From Pseudomonas sp. B20(2017) (lineage in GTDB: Bacteria; Pseudomonadota; Gammaproteobacteria; Pseudomonadales; Pseudomonadaceae), in assembly GCF_002113125.1 (NCBI RefSeq), contig NZ_NEJP01000007.1, positions 248,001 through 312,000 of the forward strand: DNA of 64,000 nt, given 5' to 3'. The notes under the pieces were generated by a model. It searched no databases. It saw nothing but the letters and a program-made list of their open reading frames with translations, and was not told where the DNA came from. Shown here piece by piece: positions 1-7,747 of the stretch. Every line of letters starts with the position of its first letter. Positions within the stretch are counted from its first letter, which is position 1. Position numbers and translations under genes: made by a program.

Positions 1-69
1 GTCGATGTACAAGGCTGCTGAAGGATCATGGCTAAGGGCGCCGGACAGGCCAAGAATCGTCAATGCCAC
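1..69 (-). CDS. Carbamoyltransferase (NodU/CmcH family), N-terminal fragment cut by window edge
   Basis: Reading the minus strand from a GTG at 69 gives 23 open codons to base 1. The peptide begins VALTILGLSGALSHDPSAAL, the N-terminus typical of NodU/CmcH O-carbamoyltransferases, where the early His-Asp and Ser-Ala-Ala lie in the ATP/carbamoyl-phosphate processing domain. An AGAGG about 10 bases upstream supports the start. In PAO1 the carbamoyltransferase PA5005 (WapO, which carbamoylates the inner-core heptose of LPS) sits at this position next to the LPS kinases, so that role is inferred here. The rest of the gene lies outside the window. Confidence 0.75.
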   Translation of the reverse strand, partial: MALTILGLSGALSHDPSAALYID

Positions 70-241
70 AGGGGTCTAGCCTCTTTAGTCTGCATTCAGG
101 CGCGATGCGCCTTGAAAAATGATGTGCCCTCGCACCGGGCGAGAGACAGCTAAAGGGCGGGATTATAGCGTAAACGTGGCGGGAATGACCCTGTGCGAAT
201 TGCCCCATGTCGTTCAACCCACAGAACCCTTGCCCATGGGC

Positions 242-577
242 CTATCCACGACCTGGCCGCCAATAAACACTGATATTCCCGTCCACCGCCTGACGATAGA
301 TCGTATACGGCAGGCAAGCCGTGTCGAACACGCCGGACAGGGTCAGGTCGAGCAGGACCACCGGTACCAGAATGCCGGTAGGATCGGGCGGCGCGTGCAG
401 CAGGCAGAAATCATGGGCGAGCCCGCTGTAGATGCGCGGAATCGACTGGCAGTAGGTCTTCTGTTTGCGCAGGCCGCGCGTGGCGCCTTCGTCGTCCTGC
501 AACACCGTGACGGCGGTGCCGCAACCGGTCAGTGCCAGGGAAAATGCGCCGATGGCGATAGCGTTTTTGATGGTCAA
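242..577 (-). CDS. YceK/YidQ-type (DUF1375) lipoprotein
   Basis: A 111-residue protein if it starts at the TTG at 577, which has GGAGGG seven bases upstream. A longer ATG form from 613 would add 12 residues without a good ribosome site. The N-terminus is a lipoprotein signal, with a lipobox reading LALTGCG about 17 residues in. The body contains the YceK/YidQ pattern: Cys-Gln-Ser-Ile-Pro-Arg-Ile-Tyr-Ser-Gly and a later Pro-Asp-Pro-Thr-Gly segment before a hydrophobic stretch (LVPVVLLDLTLS). Family members are small envelope lipoproteins of unknown function. It lies between the carbamoyltransferase and the LPS kinases but has its own start and no sign of a role in LPS synthesis. Confidence 0.75.
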   Translation of the reverse strand: MTIKNAIAIGAFSLALTGCGTAVTVLQDDEGATRGLRKQKTYCQSIPRIYSGLAHDFCLLHAPPDPTGILVPVVLLDLTLSGVFDTACLPYTIYRQAVDGNISVYWRPGRG

Positions 578-736
578 GATTTGCCCTCCGGGAACGTCGG
601 GGCAAACTAGCATCGGGGCTTTGCAGGGGGCAGTTCATGGGTTCCGGGAAGGCCGTAGGACAAGTCACAAGGATTTGTCGCCACATGCCTTACCCGAATT
701 CAACTGCAGAAACGTCTTACGCGCTGGCGAAAATAA

Positions 737-2188
737 TCACGCAGTGCCCGCTACATCCTTGGGCAAACGCTGATCAATCACCTGATACAGCGCACTGCTC
801 TCAGGCCAATTACGCATGAACCGCGCACGGTCCCGGGCATAGGCCGGAGCGAAGCTGCCCACCGAGCCGTGCTGGCACATCGAGTCCAGATCGATCAGCG
901 CCCAGCGGTCGTCCTGCCAGAACAGGTTGTGGCCCTTGAAGTCGCCATGGCTGATGCGTTCGGCGATCAACCGTGCAAACAACTGATCCAGCGCCTGCAA
1001 CTCGCTTTCCGGCGCCGCGCCGCTTTCGACGTAAGGCGCAAAGCGCTCGATGATGTCCGGCCCGGCCAGGTGTTCGGTGATCAGATAGGCCTTGCTGCGC
1101 AGCCAGAAAAACCGGGTTTCCAGCACCGCCAGCGGCTTGGGCGTGGCGATACCGAGGAACGCCAGGCGATTGCCTTCGCGCCAGGAATGCCAGGCGCGGC
1201 TTGGACGCCAGAAGCGCTTGAGCCAATGGGCAAAATTCTTGATGTTGTAACGCTTGATCACCAGAGGACGCCCGGCAACCTCGACCTTGCCGACACTCGC
1301 CGCGCCGCCGGTCTTGTACAGATGGCCCTGATCGAGCAAGGCATCGGCCTGTTCCAGCACCGGCAACATCGCGGGCTCTTCCTCGCGGCGAATCGACCGC
1401 AGACCGAACGCGCCGCGCTTGACGCTGAACAGCGTGCATTCACGACCGACCTTGATCAGGTAATCCTTCAAGCGCCAGGCGCGCACCTTGTCGATCTGCT
1501 TTTGCAGGGCTTCCAGCGGCAGCGCGTGTTCGCTGTTGCTCAGCAGGTAATACACCAGCAACTCTTCGGTGAACGGTTCGAGCGATTTGGGCAACTGGGC
1601 GAAGAACACCCCGAGGTTTTCCAGCACTTTCTGCCGGGACAATGGCTGGCCGGCGTTTTCGGCGCAGATACCCGCGCCATCGATCAGATACAACTGACCG
1701 CCGTGGCGCAGCAGGTTGTCCAGGTGCAGGTCTTCTTGCCACAAGCCTTTGCCATGTAACTGACCAATGGCGCCGAGCGCTTCCGCCAATACCGCCGACT
1801 GCTCGTCGGCCAGCACCGGCAAGGATTCGACCTTGCTCCAGGCATCGCCGAGGCTTTCGGCGCCTTCCAGGAATTCGAACAGCAGCCAGCCGCCCTCGCC
1901 GTCCTTCAATCCATCAGCCAGCAGCAACGGCGTGGTCATGCCCTGGGCGGCGAGCAGTTTCACGCCCTCCAGTTCACGCTGAAAATGCCGCGCAGCCTTG
2001 TTGCCGACCAGCAATTTGGCCAGCACCGGACGCCCGCGCCACACACCGGCACCGACGTAACGCTGCCCCGGCAAAACCCGCAGCAGACTGAGCAATTGCA
2101 GATCGGCAGCGCCCGCCGCGTCGGCCAGCGAAACGGTCAGCGGCAGGCTCGGCGTGCGCCCGGCATTTTTCAGGTCGGACAGTTGCAT
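737..2188 (-). CDS. Tandem kinase-fold LPS core kinase family protein (InaA/WaaP-like)
   Basis: A 483-residue protein with two kinase-like halves. The N-terminal half ends with a catalytic-loop-like segment HGKGLWQEDLHLDNLL followed by YLIDGAG. The C-terminal half has ISHGDFKGHNLFW followed by ALIDLDSM, a complete His-Gly-Asp...Asn / Asp pattern of InaA/WaaP-type eukaryotic-like kinases. The family phosphorylates LPS core sugars in the cytoplasm or at the inner membrane. It is the last gene of the waaF-to-kinase run and its start overlaps the preceding stop by one base. PAO1 PA5006 is the positional counterpart. The N-terminal half has Glu-Asp-Leu-His where His-Gly-Asp is expected, so it may be the weaker or non-catalytic copy. 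Confidence 0.8.
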   Translation of the reverse strand: MQLSDLKNAGRTPSLPLTVSLADAAGAADLQLLSLLRVLPGQRYVGAGVWRGRPVLAKLLVGNKAARHFQRELEGVKLLAAQGMTTPLLLADGLKDGEGGWLLFEFLEGAESLGDAWSKVESLPVLADEQSAVLAEALGAIGQLHGKGLWQEDLHLDNLLRHGGQLYLIDGAGICAENAGQPLSRQKVLENLGVFFAQLPKSLEPFTEELLVYYLLSNSEHALPLEALQKQIDKVRAWRLKDYLIKVGRECTLFSVKRGAFGLRSIRREEEPAMLPVLEQADALLDQGHLYKTGGAASVGKVEVAGRPLVIKRYNIKNFAHWLKRFWRPSRAWHSWREGNRLAFLGIATPKPLAVLETRFFWLRSKAYLITEHLAGPDIIERFAPYVESGAAPESELQALDQLFARLIAERISHGDFKGHNLFWQDDRWALIDLDSMCQHGSVGSFAPAYARDRARFMRNWPESSALYQVIDQRLPKDVAGTA

Positions 2189-2940
2189 CAGCGGGTCTCC
2201 TTGCGACTGCGCCGCGCGGTCAGCCGCGTGACCCAGCTGTCGACCAGCGAACTGTCCGTCGGCTGATCGAGGTAAGCCGCCAGCAGCTCACGCAATTGCG
2301 CATCGCTCCACTCCGGCGCACGACGCAGCAGCGGCTCCAGATCCTTGACCCGGTCACGCATACCGAACAGCAACGGGCGGGTCTTTTCCAGATCAATCAA
2401 CTGCGCCTGATAGCCATCGCCCTCGGCGCGCAAGAATATGTGTTTTGGATAGAAGCAGCCGTGCACCTGGCGCATGCCGTGGAGATGGCGCGCCAACAGG
2501 CCGCACGACTTGAGAATCGCCGATTGCTGCGCGGCATCGAGGTCCGACCAGCGCTGCAACAGCGAGTCGAGATCGTCCCAGCCGTCCAGCGCCCGGGTCA
2601 GCAGGAGCGCACGGACTTCGCCGTTGACCTTGCGCTCACCGAAGAACGCCGCCTGCAACGCCGGAATGCCGAGCTTGGTGTAACGACTGATGTTGCGAAA
2701 TTCCCGGGCGAACGTCGGCTCGCCGAACGGCGCGTGCAGGGTGCGGGTCAGGTAATTGCACTGGCGCTTGAGGTAATAGCCATGCCCTTCCAGCTCCAGA
2801 CGAAACACGCTGCTCCAGCCGCCGCCATCGGTGTTGGGCTCATCCACGGCGTCGAGCTGCTTGGACCACAGCGCATCGAACGTGCCGAGACCGTGGCGCT
2901 CCAGCAGCGCACGATCTTCAGAGGCCAGAAAATCAGTCAT
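2188..2940 (-). CDS. LPS core heptose kinase family protein
   Basis: A 250-residue single-domain kinase-fold protein. Visible are a lysine-containing beta strand (GYYLKRQCNYL), the catalytic loop HGCFYPKHIFL and a metal-binding LIDLEK. The loop has Tyr-Pro-Lys-His where Asp-x-x-x-x-Asn would be canonical, which is common in this LPS kinase branch (the PA5007 position). The start ATG overlaps the stop of the upstream kinase by four bases, so translation is probably coupled. Together with waaP and the two flanking kinases it is expected to add phosphates to the inner-core heptoses. The exact acceptor site cannot be read from sequence. Confidence 0.8.
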   Translation of the reverse strand: MTDFLASEDRALLERHGLGTFDALWSKQLDAVDEPNTDGGGWSSVFRLELEGHGYYLKRQCNYLTRTLHAPFGEPTFAREFRNISRYTKLGIPALQAAFFGERKVNGEVRALLLTRALDGWDDLDSLLQRWSDLDAAQQSAILKSCGLLARHLHGMRQVHGCFYPKHIFLRAEGDGYQAQLIDLEKTRPLLFGMRDRVKDLEPLLRRAPEWSDAQLRELLAAYLDQPTDSSLVDSWVTRLTARRSRKETR

Positions 2941-3671
2941 TCGCGTCCCTCGAAAAATCTCACCACGTGGCGAATCCGTTGCTTGTCGGCGGCATTCAGC
3001 CGATCACGTCCACGGTATTGCAGGTAGAAACGCAGGCGCTGGGTGTTCGACAGGTGATACTTGGCCACCTTGTCGAGACAGGCCAGATCCTTGGTGATCC
3101 GGTACTTGAGCCAGAAGCCGCGCCAGAAATCGCCGTTCGGGCAGTCGATCAGATACAACTGCGCCTGATCGTCGATCAGCAGATTGCGCCACTTCAGATC
3201 GTTATGGGTAAAGCGGTGGTCGTGCATGACACGCGTGTAACCGGCCAGTTGCCGGCTGACGCCGTCGACCCAGGCGCGATCCTTGAGTTTGGGATCATTG
3301 CGTTCGGCCAATGCCGACAGGTCTTCGGTGCGCGGCAGCTCACGGGTGATCATCGCCCCGCGATCGTAGGCCATGCCGTTGCGCTCCAGGCCCCACGCCA
3401 CCACTTCGGCGGTGGGAATGCCCCACTTGGCGAAGCGCTTGAGGTTCTGCCATTCCATCTTCACCCGGGGTTTGCCCAGATAACGCCGCAAGCCTTTGCC
3501 GGCGCCGACGTAGCGCTTGACGTAATAGTTGACGCCGTTGAGCTGCACGCGAATGACTTCGGACAATGGATCGCGAGTCAAGCGCTCGCCCTGAAGGGCA
3601 AATACCGCTTCGAGGCTACCGAAATGCTGCGCAAGTTCACTGTACTCAGGCTCCAGATTCCAACCCGCCAT
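2937..3671 (-). CDS. LPS core heptose kinase family protein
   Basis: A 244-residue kinase-fold protein (the PA5008 position). The beta-3 lysine lies in VNYYVKRYVGAGKGLRRYLG, which closely resembles other pseudomonad LPS kinases. The catalytic loop is HDHRFTHNDLKWRNLLI with Asp-Leu-Lys and Asn in place, and the metal-binding segment is YLIDCPNG, where the usual Asp-Leu-Asp is replaced by Asp-Cys-Pro. The start overlaps the stop of waaP by one base and its own stop overlaps the next kinase by four. All features point to core phosphorylation in the same pathway as WaaP; the site is unknown. Confidence 0.82.
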   Translation of the reverse strand: MAGWNLEPEYSELAQHFGSLEAVFALQGERLTRDPLSEVIRVQLNGVNYYVKRYVGAGKGLRRYLGKPRVKMEWQNLKRFAKWGIPTAEVVAWGLERNGMAYDRGAMITRELPRTEDLSALAERNDPKLKDRAWVDGVSRQLAGYTRVMHDHRFTHNDLKWRNLLIDDQAQLYLIDCPNGDFWRGFWLKYRITKDLACLDKVAKYHLSNTQRLRFYLQYRGRDRLNAADKQRIRHVVRFFEGRE

Positions 3672-4477
3672 CAGAGCGCATCCCCATAACGTTGCTTGCG
3701 CGCGTAGAGCTTGTTGGCCTTGCCTTCGAGCCAGTTCAGCAACGGCGCTTCTTCGGCCAGGATCTGGCGCAGCGGTTGCTGGAAGTAACCTTTGAGGAAG
3801 CGCAGCTTGTCGCGGCGGGTCAGGCCGATATCCAGTGCGGAAAAGTACAGCGCCGCCAGATCCTTGTTGCGCCAGCGCCGGGTGATCGCCGGACGGGTCT
3901 GGGCCCGGTGCAGGTCGATCACCGAGAGTTTGAAATCTTCGGGAGTGACCGGTTTGTCGGTGTGCAGCAGAAAATGGCAGATGTAGCAGTCGCGGTGATT
4001 GACCCCGGCGCGATGCATCATGCCGGTCATGCGCGCGACTTCGGCAATCAGCGCCCGCTTGAGTTTCGGCTGCGGCGGTTGCTTGACCCAGTCGATGCTG
4101 AAGTCTTCGAGACTGATGGTCGGCGCCAGCTCTTCAGTAACGATGAACGAATGCTGATCCGCCGGGTTGCTGCCCTTCTCGCCGTACGCGACGGCGGTCA
4201 TGGTCGGCACGCCGACTTCCTGCAAACGCTGGATGGCTTTCCATTCCTGACCCGCGCCGAGCACCGGCAGTTTGGCAGTCAGCAGGTTCTTGAAGATTTC
4301 GCCCCAACCGATACCGCGGTGGATCTTGACGAAAAAGCCATTGCCGTCGACTTCCGTGCGCAACGTCCGGCGGGCTTCCAGCTCGCGGTACACCTCGCCC
4401 TGCAAGCCTTCGACTTCCACGAACGCATCGCGGCCAGCCCACAGGCTCTTGAACGGTTCAGCCAGCATCAACTTCAT
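3671..4477 (-). CDS. waaP: Lipopolysaccharide core heptose(I) kinase WaaP (RfaP)
   Basis: A 268-residue protein with the length and motifs of WaaP. It starts with Lys-Leu-Met-Leu-Ala-Glu-Pro-Phe, has a nucleotide-binding lysine in GNGFFVKIHRG, a catalytic loop GVNHRDCYICHFLL (His-Arg-Asp-Cys-Tyr is the WaaP signature) and metal-binding VIDLHRAQ. WaaP phosphorylates O4 of the first inner-core heptose using ATP. Core phosphate is essential for viability in P. aeruginosa. The ATG directly abuts the waaG stop and its stop overlaps the next kinase, as in the PA5010-PA5009-PA5008 order. Confidence 0.93.
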   Translation of the reverse strand: MKLMLAEPFKSLWAGRDAFVEVEGLQGEVYRELEARRTLRTEVDGNGFFVKIHRGIGWGEIFKNLLTAKLPVLGAGQEWKAIQRLQEVGVPTMTAVAYGEKGSNPADQHSFIVTEELAPTISLEDFSIDWVKQPPQPKLKRALIAEVARMTGMMHRAGVNHRDCYICHFLLHTDKPVTPEDFKLSVIDLHRAQTRPAITRRWRNKDLAALYFSALDIGLTRRDKLRFLKGYFQQPLRQILAEEAPLLNWLEGKANKLYARKQRYGDAL

Positions 4478-5599
4478 TTAAGCGTGCTCCGCCAGAATCA
4501 CATCGGCCGCATGCTGCGGCATGCTGTAGAGGTCGGCCGTCTCGGCGAAGGCCAGACCGTTGCGGCTCCAGGCCGCCCGTGCAGCGTCGTCGTTCAACAT
4601 GTCAGTCAGGTATTGCGTCAGTTGCGCCTGATCGAACGGTTCGTCCAGCACTCGCCCGGCGTCGGCCTCGGCGATGTAATGGGCATAACCGCAGACCGCG
4701 CTGACCAGCACCGGCAACCCGGCGACCAGCGCTTCAAGCAGCACCGTACCGGTGTTTTCGTTGTACGCCGGGTGGATCAACAGATCGGCGCCGAGCAGGA
4801 AACGCGGGATATCGCTACGCCCCTTGAGGAACGTGACGTTGTCGCCCAGGCCCAGCGTCGCACTCTGCATCTGGAACAATTTGGGGTCATCCTGGCCGAT
4901 TACAAACAGCCGGGTGCGTTTCTTCAGCTCGGCAGGCAATGCGGCCAGCGCTTTCAGGCTGCGATCAACGCCCTTGGTCTTGAACCCGGAACCGATCTGC
5001 ACCAGCAGCAGTTCGTCGTCCTTCAGATTGAATTCGGCGCGGAAACCGGCGCGAATCTGGTCGGCATCCGCAGGGCGGCGACGGTCCTGGGCAATGCCCG
5101 GCGGCAACAGGTGGAAGCGCTCGAGCGGCGTGTCGTAATGCTTGATGAACAGCGGCTGCTGCACTTCGGAAATCATCAACACTTCAGTCTTCGCATCTTT
5201 GGCGAACACCGCGCGCTCGTACTCGGCGAAGTGGCGGTAGCGGCCCCAGCGGCGATACAGGGAATTGCGCAGGTTCTGCGCCTTGTCTTCGAAGCAGCCG
5301 TCGGCGGCATAGTAGACGTCCAGCCCCGGCATCTTGTTGAAACCGATCAGGCGGTCCACAGGGCGCTTGGCCAGGTCCGCTTCCATCCACGCGCTGAGCT
5401 TTTCGTTGCGGCGGTGATTGAAGAACGCCTTGACCGGCGCCACCAGTACTTCGAAACCGGGTGGCACGTCGCCTTCCCAGATCAGAGTGTAGACGCGGAT
5501 CTGGTGTCCGCGCTTCTGGCATTCGAGGGCGATGCGCATGAAATCGCGCTGCAAGCCGCCGAACGGGAAATATTTGTACAGGACAAAAGCCAATTGCAT
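4478..5599 (-). CDS. waaG: LPS core glycosyltransferase WaaG (GT4)
   Basis: A 373-residue GT-B glycosyltransferase of family 4. The N-terminus contains the typical FVLYKYFPFGGLQRDFMR, with the Gly-Gly acceptor loop. The C-terminal nucleotide-sugar site has HPAYNENTGTVLLEALVAGL, the Glu-x7-Glu signature of GT4. WaaG adds the first outer-core hexose (a hexosamine in pseudomonads) to heptose II at the cytoplasmic face of the inner membrane. The ATG overlaps the waaC stop (TGATG at 5597-5601) and waaP follows directly, so the four genes are one coupled transcription unit. Confidence 0.93.
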   Translation of the reverse strand: MQLAFVLYKYFPFGGLQRDFMRIALECQKRGHQIRVYTLIWEGDVPPGFEVLVAPVKAFFNHRRNEKLSAWMEADLAKRPVDRLIGFNKMPGLDVYYAADGCFEDKAQNLRNSLYRRWGRYRHFAEYERAVFAKDAKTEVLMISEVQQPLFIKHYDTPLERFHLLPPGIAQDRRRPADADQIRAGFRAEFNLKDDELLLVQIGSGFKTKGVDRSLKALAALPAELKKRTRLFVIGQDDPKLFQMQSATLGLGDNVTFLKGRSDIPRFLLGADLLIHPAYNENTGTVLLEALVAGLPVLVSAVCGYAHYIAEADAGRVLDEPFDQAQLTQYLTDMLNDDAARAAWSRNGLAFAETADLYSMPQHAADVILAEHA

Positions 5600-6660
5600 C
5601 AGCGCAGCTCCTCAGCCATCAACAACGTGCTCAGTCGGCTGGCAACACGCTCGGGATTCAGACGCGTGAAGCACAGAGGCCACTCGCGTTTCAGGTCAAA
5701 CTGACGGGCATCCTGCGCGGTCGGTTGATACGTACATTTCTTTTGCAGGCACGGCGCGCACGGGAAATCGCTGCCGAGGTGAATCTGCAGCTTGCCGTAG
5801 GCGCCGGTCAGGCCCGGATTGGTCGGGCCGAACAGGGAAATCGTCGGCACGTCCAGTGCCGCAGCCAGATGGCCGAGACCGGTGTCCACCGCGACGCAGG
5901 CCTGGGCGCCGGCCAGCACCTTGCCGACCCCGGCCAGGTTCAGTTTCGGCAGCACTTCGGCGTGTTTGAAACCGGCGGCGATGCGCTCGGCCCGGGCCTT
6001 CTCCAGCGGGTTGCCCCACGGCAGCTTGATCCCGACGCCGAGGTAGCCGACCCGTTCGGTCAGCTCGCGCCAGTAGGCTTCCGGCCAGTGCTTGGTGTCC
6101 CAGGTGGTGCCGTGGAGGAACACCACGTAGACATTCTTGCGCGGCAGCTCGACCAGACGCTCGACATTGAGGCCGTAATCGCCCAGGCCCTTGGGCAAGT
6201 CGTAACCCAGGGCGATGGCGAACAACTGGCGCACGCGCTCGACGGCATGCTGCCCACGGGCGACCGCAAGTTTGCGGTCATAAAAGCGCGCCGCGATCGG
6301 CTCGCGGGCCGAGCCCTTGTCCAGACCGGCCACCGGGGCTTTGACGTAGCGGGTCAGCCAGGCGCTTTTCAGCAGGCCCTGCGCGTCGATCACCAGGTCA
6401 TATTTGTTCGCCCGAACGGATTGCTTGAAGCGCTTCCATTCGCCGCTGGTGATGGTTTTCCAGATGTTTTTGCGCCAGCGGCGGATCGCTACCGGAATCA
6501 CTTTGCCTACGGCCGGGTGCCAGGTCGGAATCTCGGCGAAGCCTTCTTCCACCACCCAGTCGAACTTGATCCCGGGAATCGCCCGGGCGGCATCGGTCAG
6601 CGCCGGCAACGCATGAATCACGTCACCCAGCGATGAAGTCTTGATCAGCAATACCCGCAA
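5599..6660 (-). CDS. waaC: Lipopolysaccharide heptosyltransferase I WaaC
   Basis: A 353-residue GT9 enzyme that transfers the first L-glycero-D-manno-heptose to Kdo2-lipid A. The protein begins (M)RVLLIKTSSLGDVIHALPA, the classic WaaC N-terminus, when started at the TTG at 6660. That TTG is one base after the waaF stop and has GAGG ten bases upstream, so I prefer it to the longer frame opening at 6705, which would overlap waaF by 44 bases. The C-terminal ADP-heptose site has DTGLGHLAAALDVPTISLFG and a final PCLQKKC cysteine segment seen in pseudomonad WaaC proteins. Confidence 0.93.
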   Translation of the reverse strand: MRVLLIKTSSLGDVIHALPALTDAARAIPGIKFDWVVEEGFAEIPTWHPAVGKVIPVAIRRWRKNIWKTITSGEWKRFKQSVRANKYDLVIDAQGLLKSAWLTRYVKAPVAGLDKGSAREPIAARFYDRKLAVARGQHAVERVRQLFAIALGYDLPKGLGDYGLNVERLVELPRKNVYVVFLHGTTWDTKHWPEAYWRELTERVGYLGVGIKLPWGNPLEKARAERIAAGFKHAEVLPKLNLAGVGKVLAGAQACVAVDTGLGHLAAALDVPTISLFGPTNPGLTGAYGKLQIHLGSDFPCAPCLQKKCTYQPTAQDARQFDLKREWPLCFTRLNPERVASRLSTLLMAEELR

Positions 6661-6661
6661 G

Positions 6662-7696
6662 TTAATGAACCTCGACCACAGAGCCCTGCAAACGCTGCAA
6701 GGCATCGTTGACCGCGTCCGGCATCAGCTGGCGCAGGCAGTTGTAATGGCCGAAACGGCAAGTGCGGTCGAAGCAAGGGCTGCAATCGAGGCCCAGACGG
6801 ACGATTTCCACGTGTTCGGCCAGCGGCGGGGTAAAACCCGGCGAAGTCGAACCGTAGACAGCCACCAACGGGCGATTCAGCGCAGCGGCCACGTGCATCA
6901 GACCGGAGTCGTTGGAGACGACCGAATCGGCGCAAGACATCAGGTCGATGGCCTCGGCCAGCGAGGTGCCGCCGCTGAGGTTCACGGACTCTTCGCGCAG
7001 GCCCGGAATCAGCCGCGCGCGAATGTCTTCACCCACCGCATGATCGTTCTTCGAACCGAACAGCCAGACCTGCCAGCCTTCGCGGATGCGCGCCTCGGCG
7101 ACCTTGGCGTAATGCTCGGACGGCCAGCGTTTGGCTTCACCGAATTCGGCGCCGGGGCACAGTACCAGCACCGGGCGGTCGAGGGTCAGGCCGAATTTGG
7201 CCAATGCGGCCTCACGGGTCACCGGATCGATCTGCAGGCTCGGGCGCGGATAAGGTTTCGGCAACTCGGCGTTCGGCTCATAGGCCAGCGCCATGAAACG
7301 CTCGATCATCAGCGGATAACGTTCTTTATCCAGCGTGCGCACGTCATTGAGCAGGCCATAGCGGAATTCTCCGCGCCAGCCAGTGCGTTTCGGGATGCCG
7401 GCGAAGAACGGCACCAGCGCCGACTTCAACGAGTTCGGCAGCAGGATCGCCTGGTCGTACTCGCCGGCCAGGGATTTGCCGATCCGCCGACGGGTCGCCA
7501 GCTCCAGCGCGCCGTGGCCGAGCGGGAAGCTCAAGGCCTTGCGCACTTCGGGCATGCGTTCAAGGATCGGCCGGCTCCACTCGGGGGCCAGCACGTCGAT
7601 TTCGCACTGCGGGTGGCGCTGCTTGAGACACTGAAACAGTGTCTGCGCCATCACCATGTCACCGACCCAACTGGGCCCAACGATCAGAATATTCAT
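6662..7696 (-). CDS. waaF: ADP-heptose:LPS heptosyltransferase II WaaF
   Basis: A 344-residue GT9 enzyme adding the second heptose to the LPS inner core. The start MNILIVGPSWVGDMVMAQTL and the C-terminal SNDSGLMHVAAALNRPLVAVYG (Asp-Ser-Gly-Leu-Met-His motif for ADP-heptose) are diagnostic. It is the first gene of the waa run. A perfect 8-bp hairpin at 7717-7737 lies between it and glnE, leaving only about 20 bases between hairpin and start codon. In PAO1 ilvE sits between waaF and glnE; it is absent here. Confidence 0.94.
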   Translation of the reverse strand: MNILIVGPSWVGDMVMAQTLFQCLKQRHPQCEIDVLAPEWSRPILERMPEVRKALSFPLGHGALELATRRRIGKSLAGEYDQAILLPNSLKSALVPFFAGIPKRTGWRGEFRYGLLNDVRTLDKERYPLMIERFMALAYEPNAELPKPYPRPSLQIDPVTREAALAKFGLTLDRPVLVLCPGAEFGEAKRWPSEHYAKVAEARIREGWQVWLFGSKNDHAVGEDIRARLIPGLREESVNLSGGTSLAEAIDLMSCADSVVSNDSGLMHVAAALNRPLVAVYGSTSPGFTPPLAEHVEIVRLGLDCSPCFDRTCRFGHYNCLRQLMPDAVNDALQRLQGSVVEVH

Positions 7697-7716
7697 GTGG
7701 TTTCCATAAACGAACC

Positions 7717-7737
7717 GGGGAGGCTTTACGCCTCCCC
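7717..7737 (-). terminator. Hairpin between glnE and waaF (weak or non-canonical terminator)
   Basis: GGGGAGGC and GCCTCCCC form a perfect 8-bp stem with a five-base loop just after the glnE stop. No T-run follows on either strand, so intrinsic termination is doubtful. It could instead stabilise the glnE 3' end or mark a processing site ahead of waaF. Confidence 0.5.
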
Positions 7738-7747
7738 GTCTCGAGAA

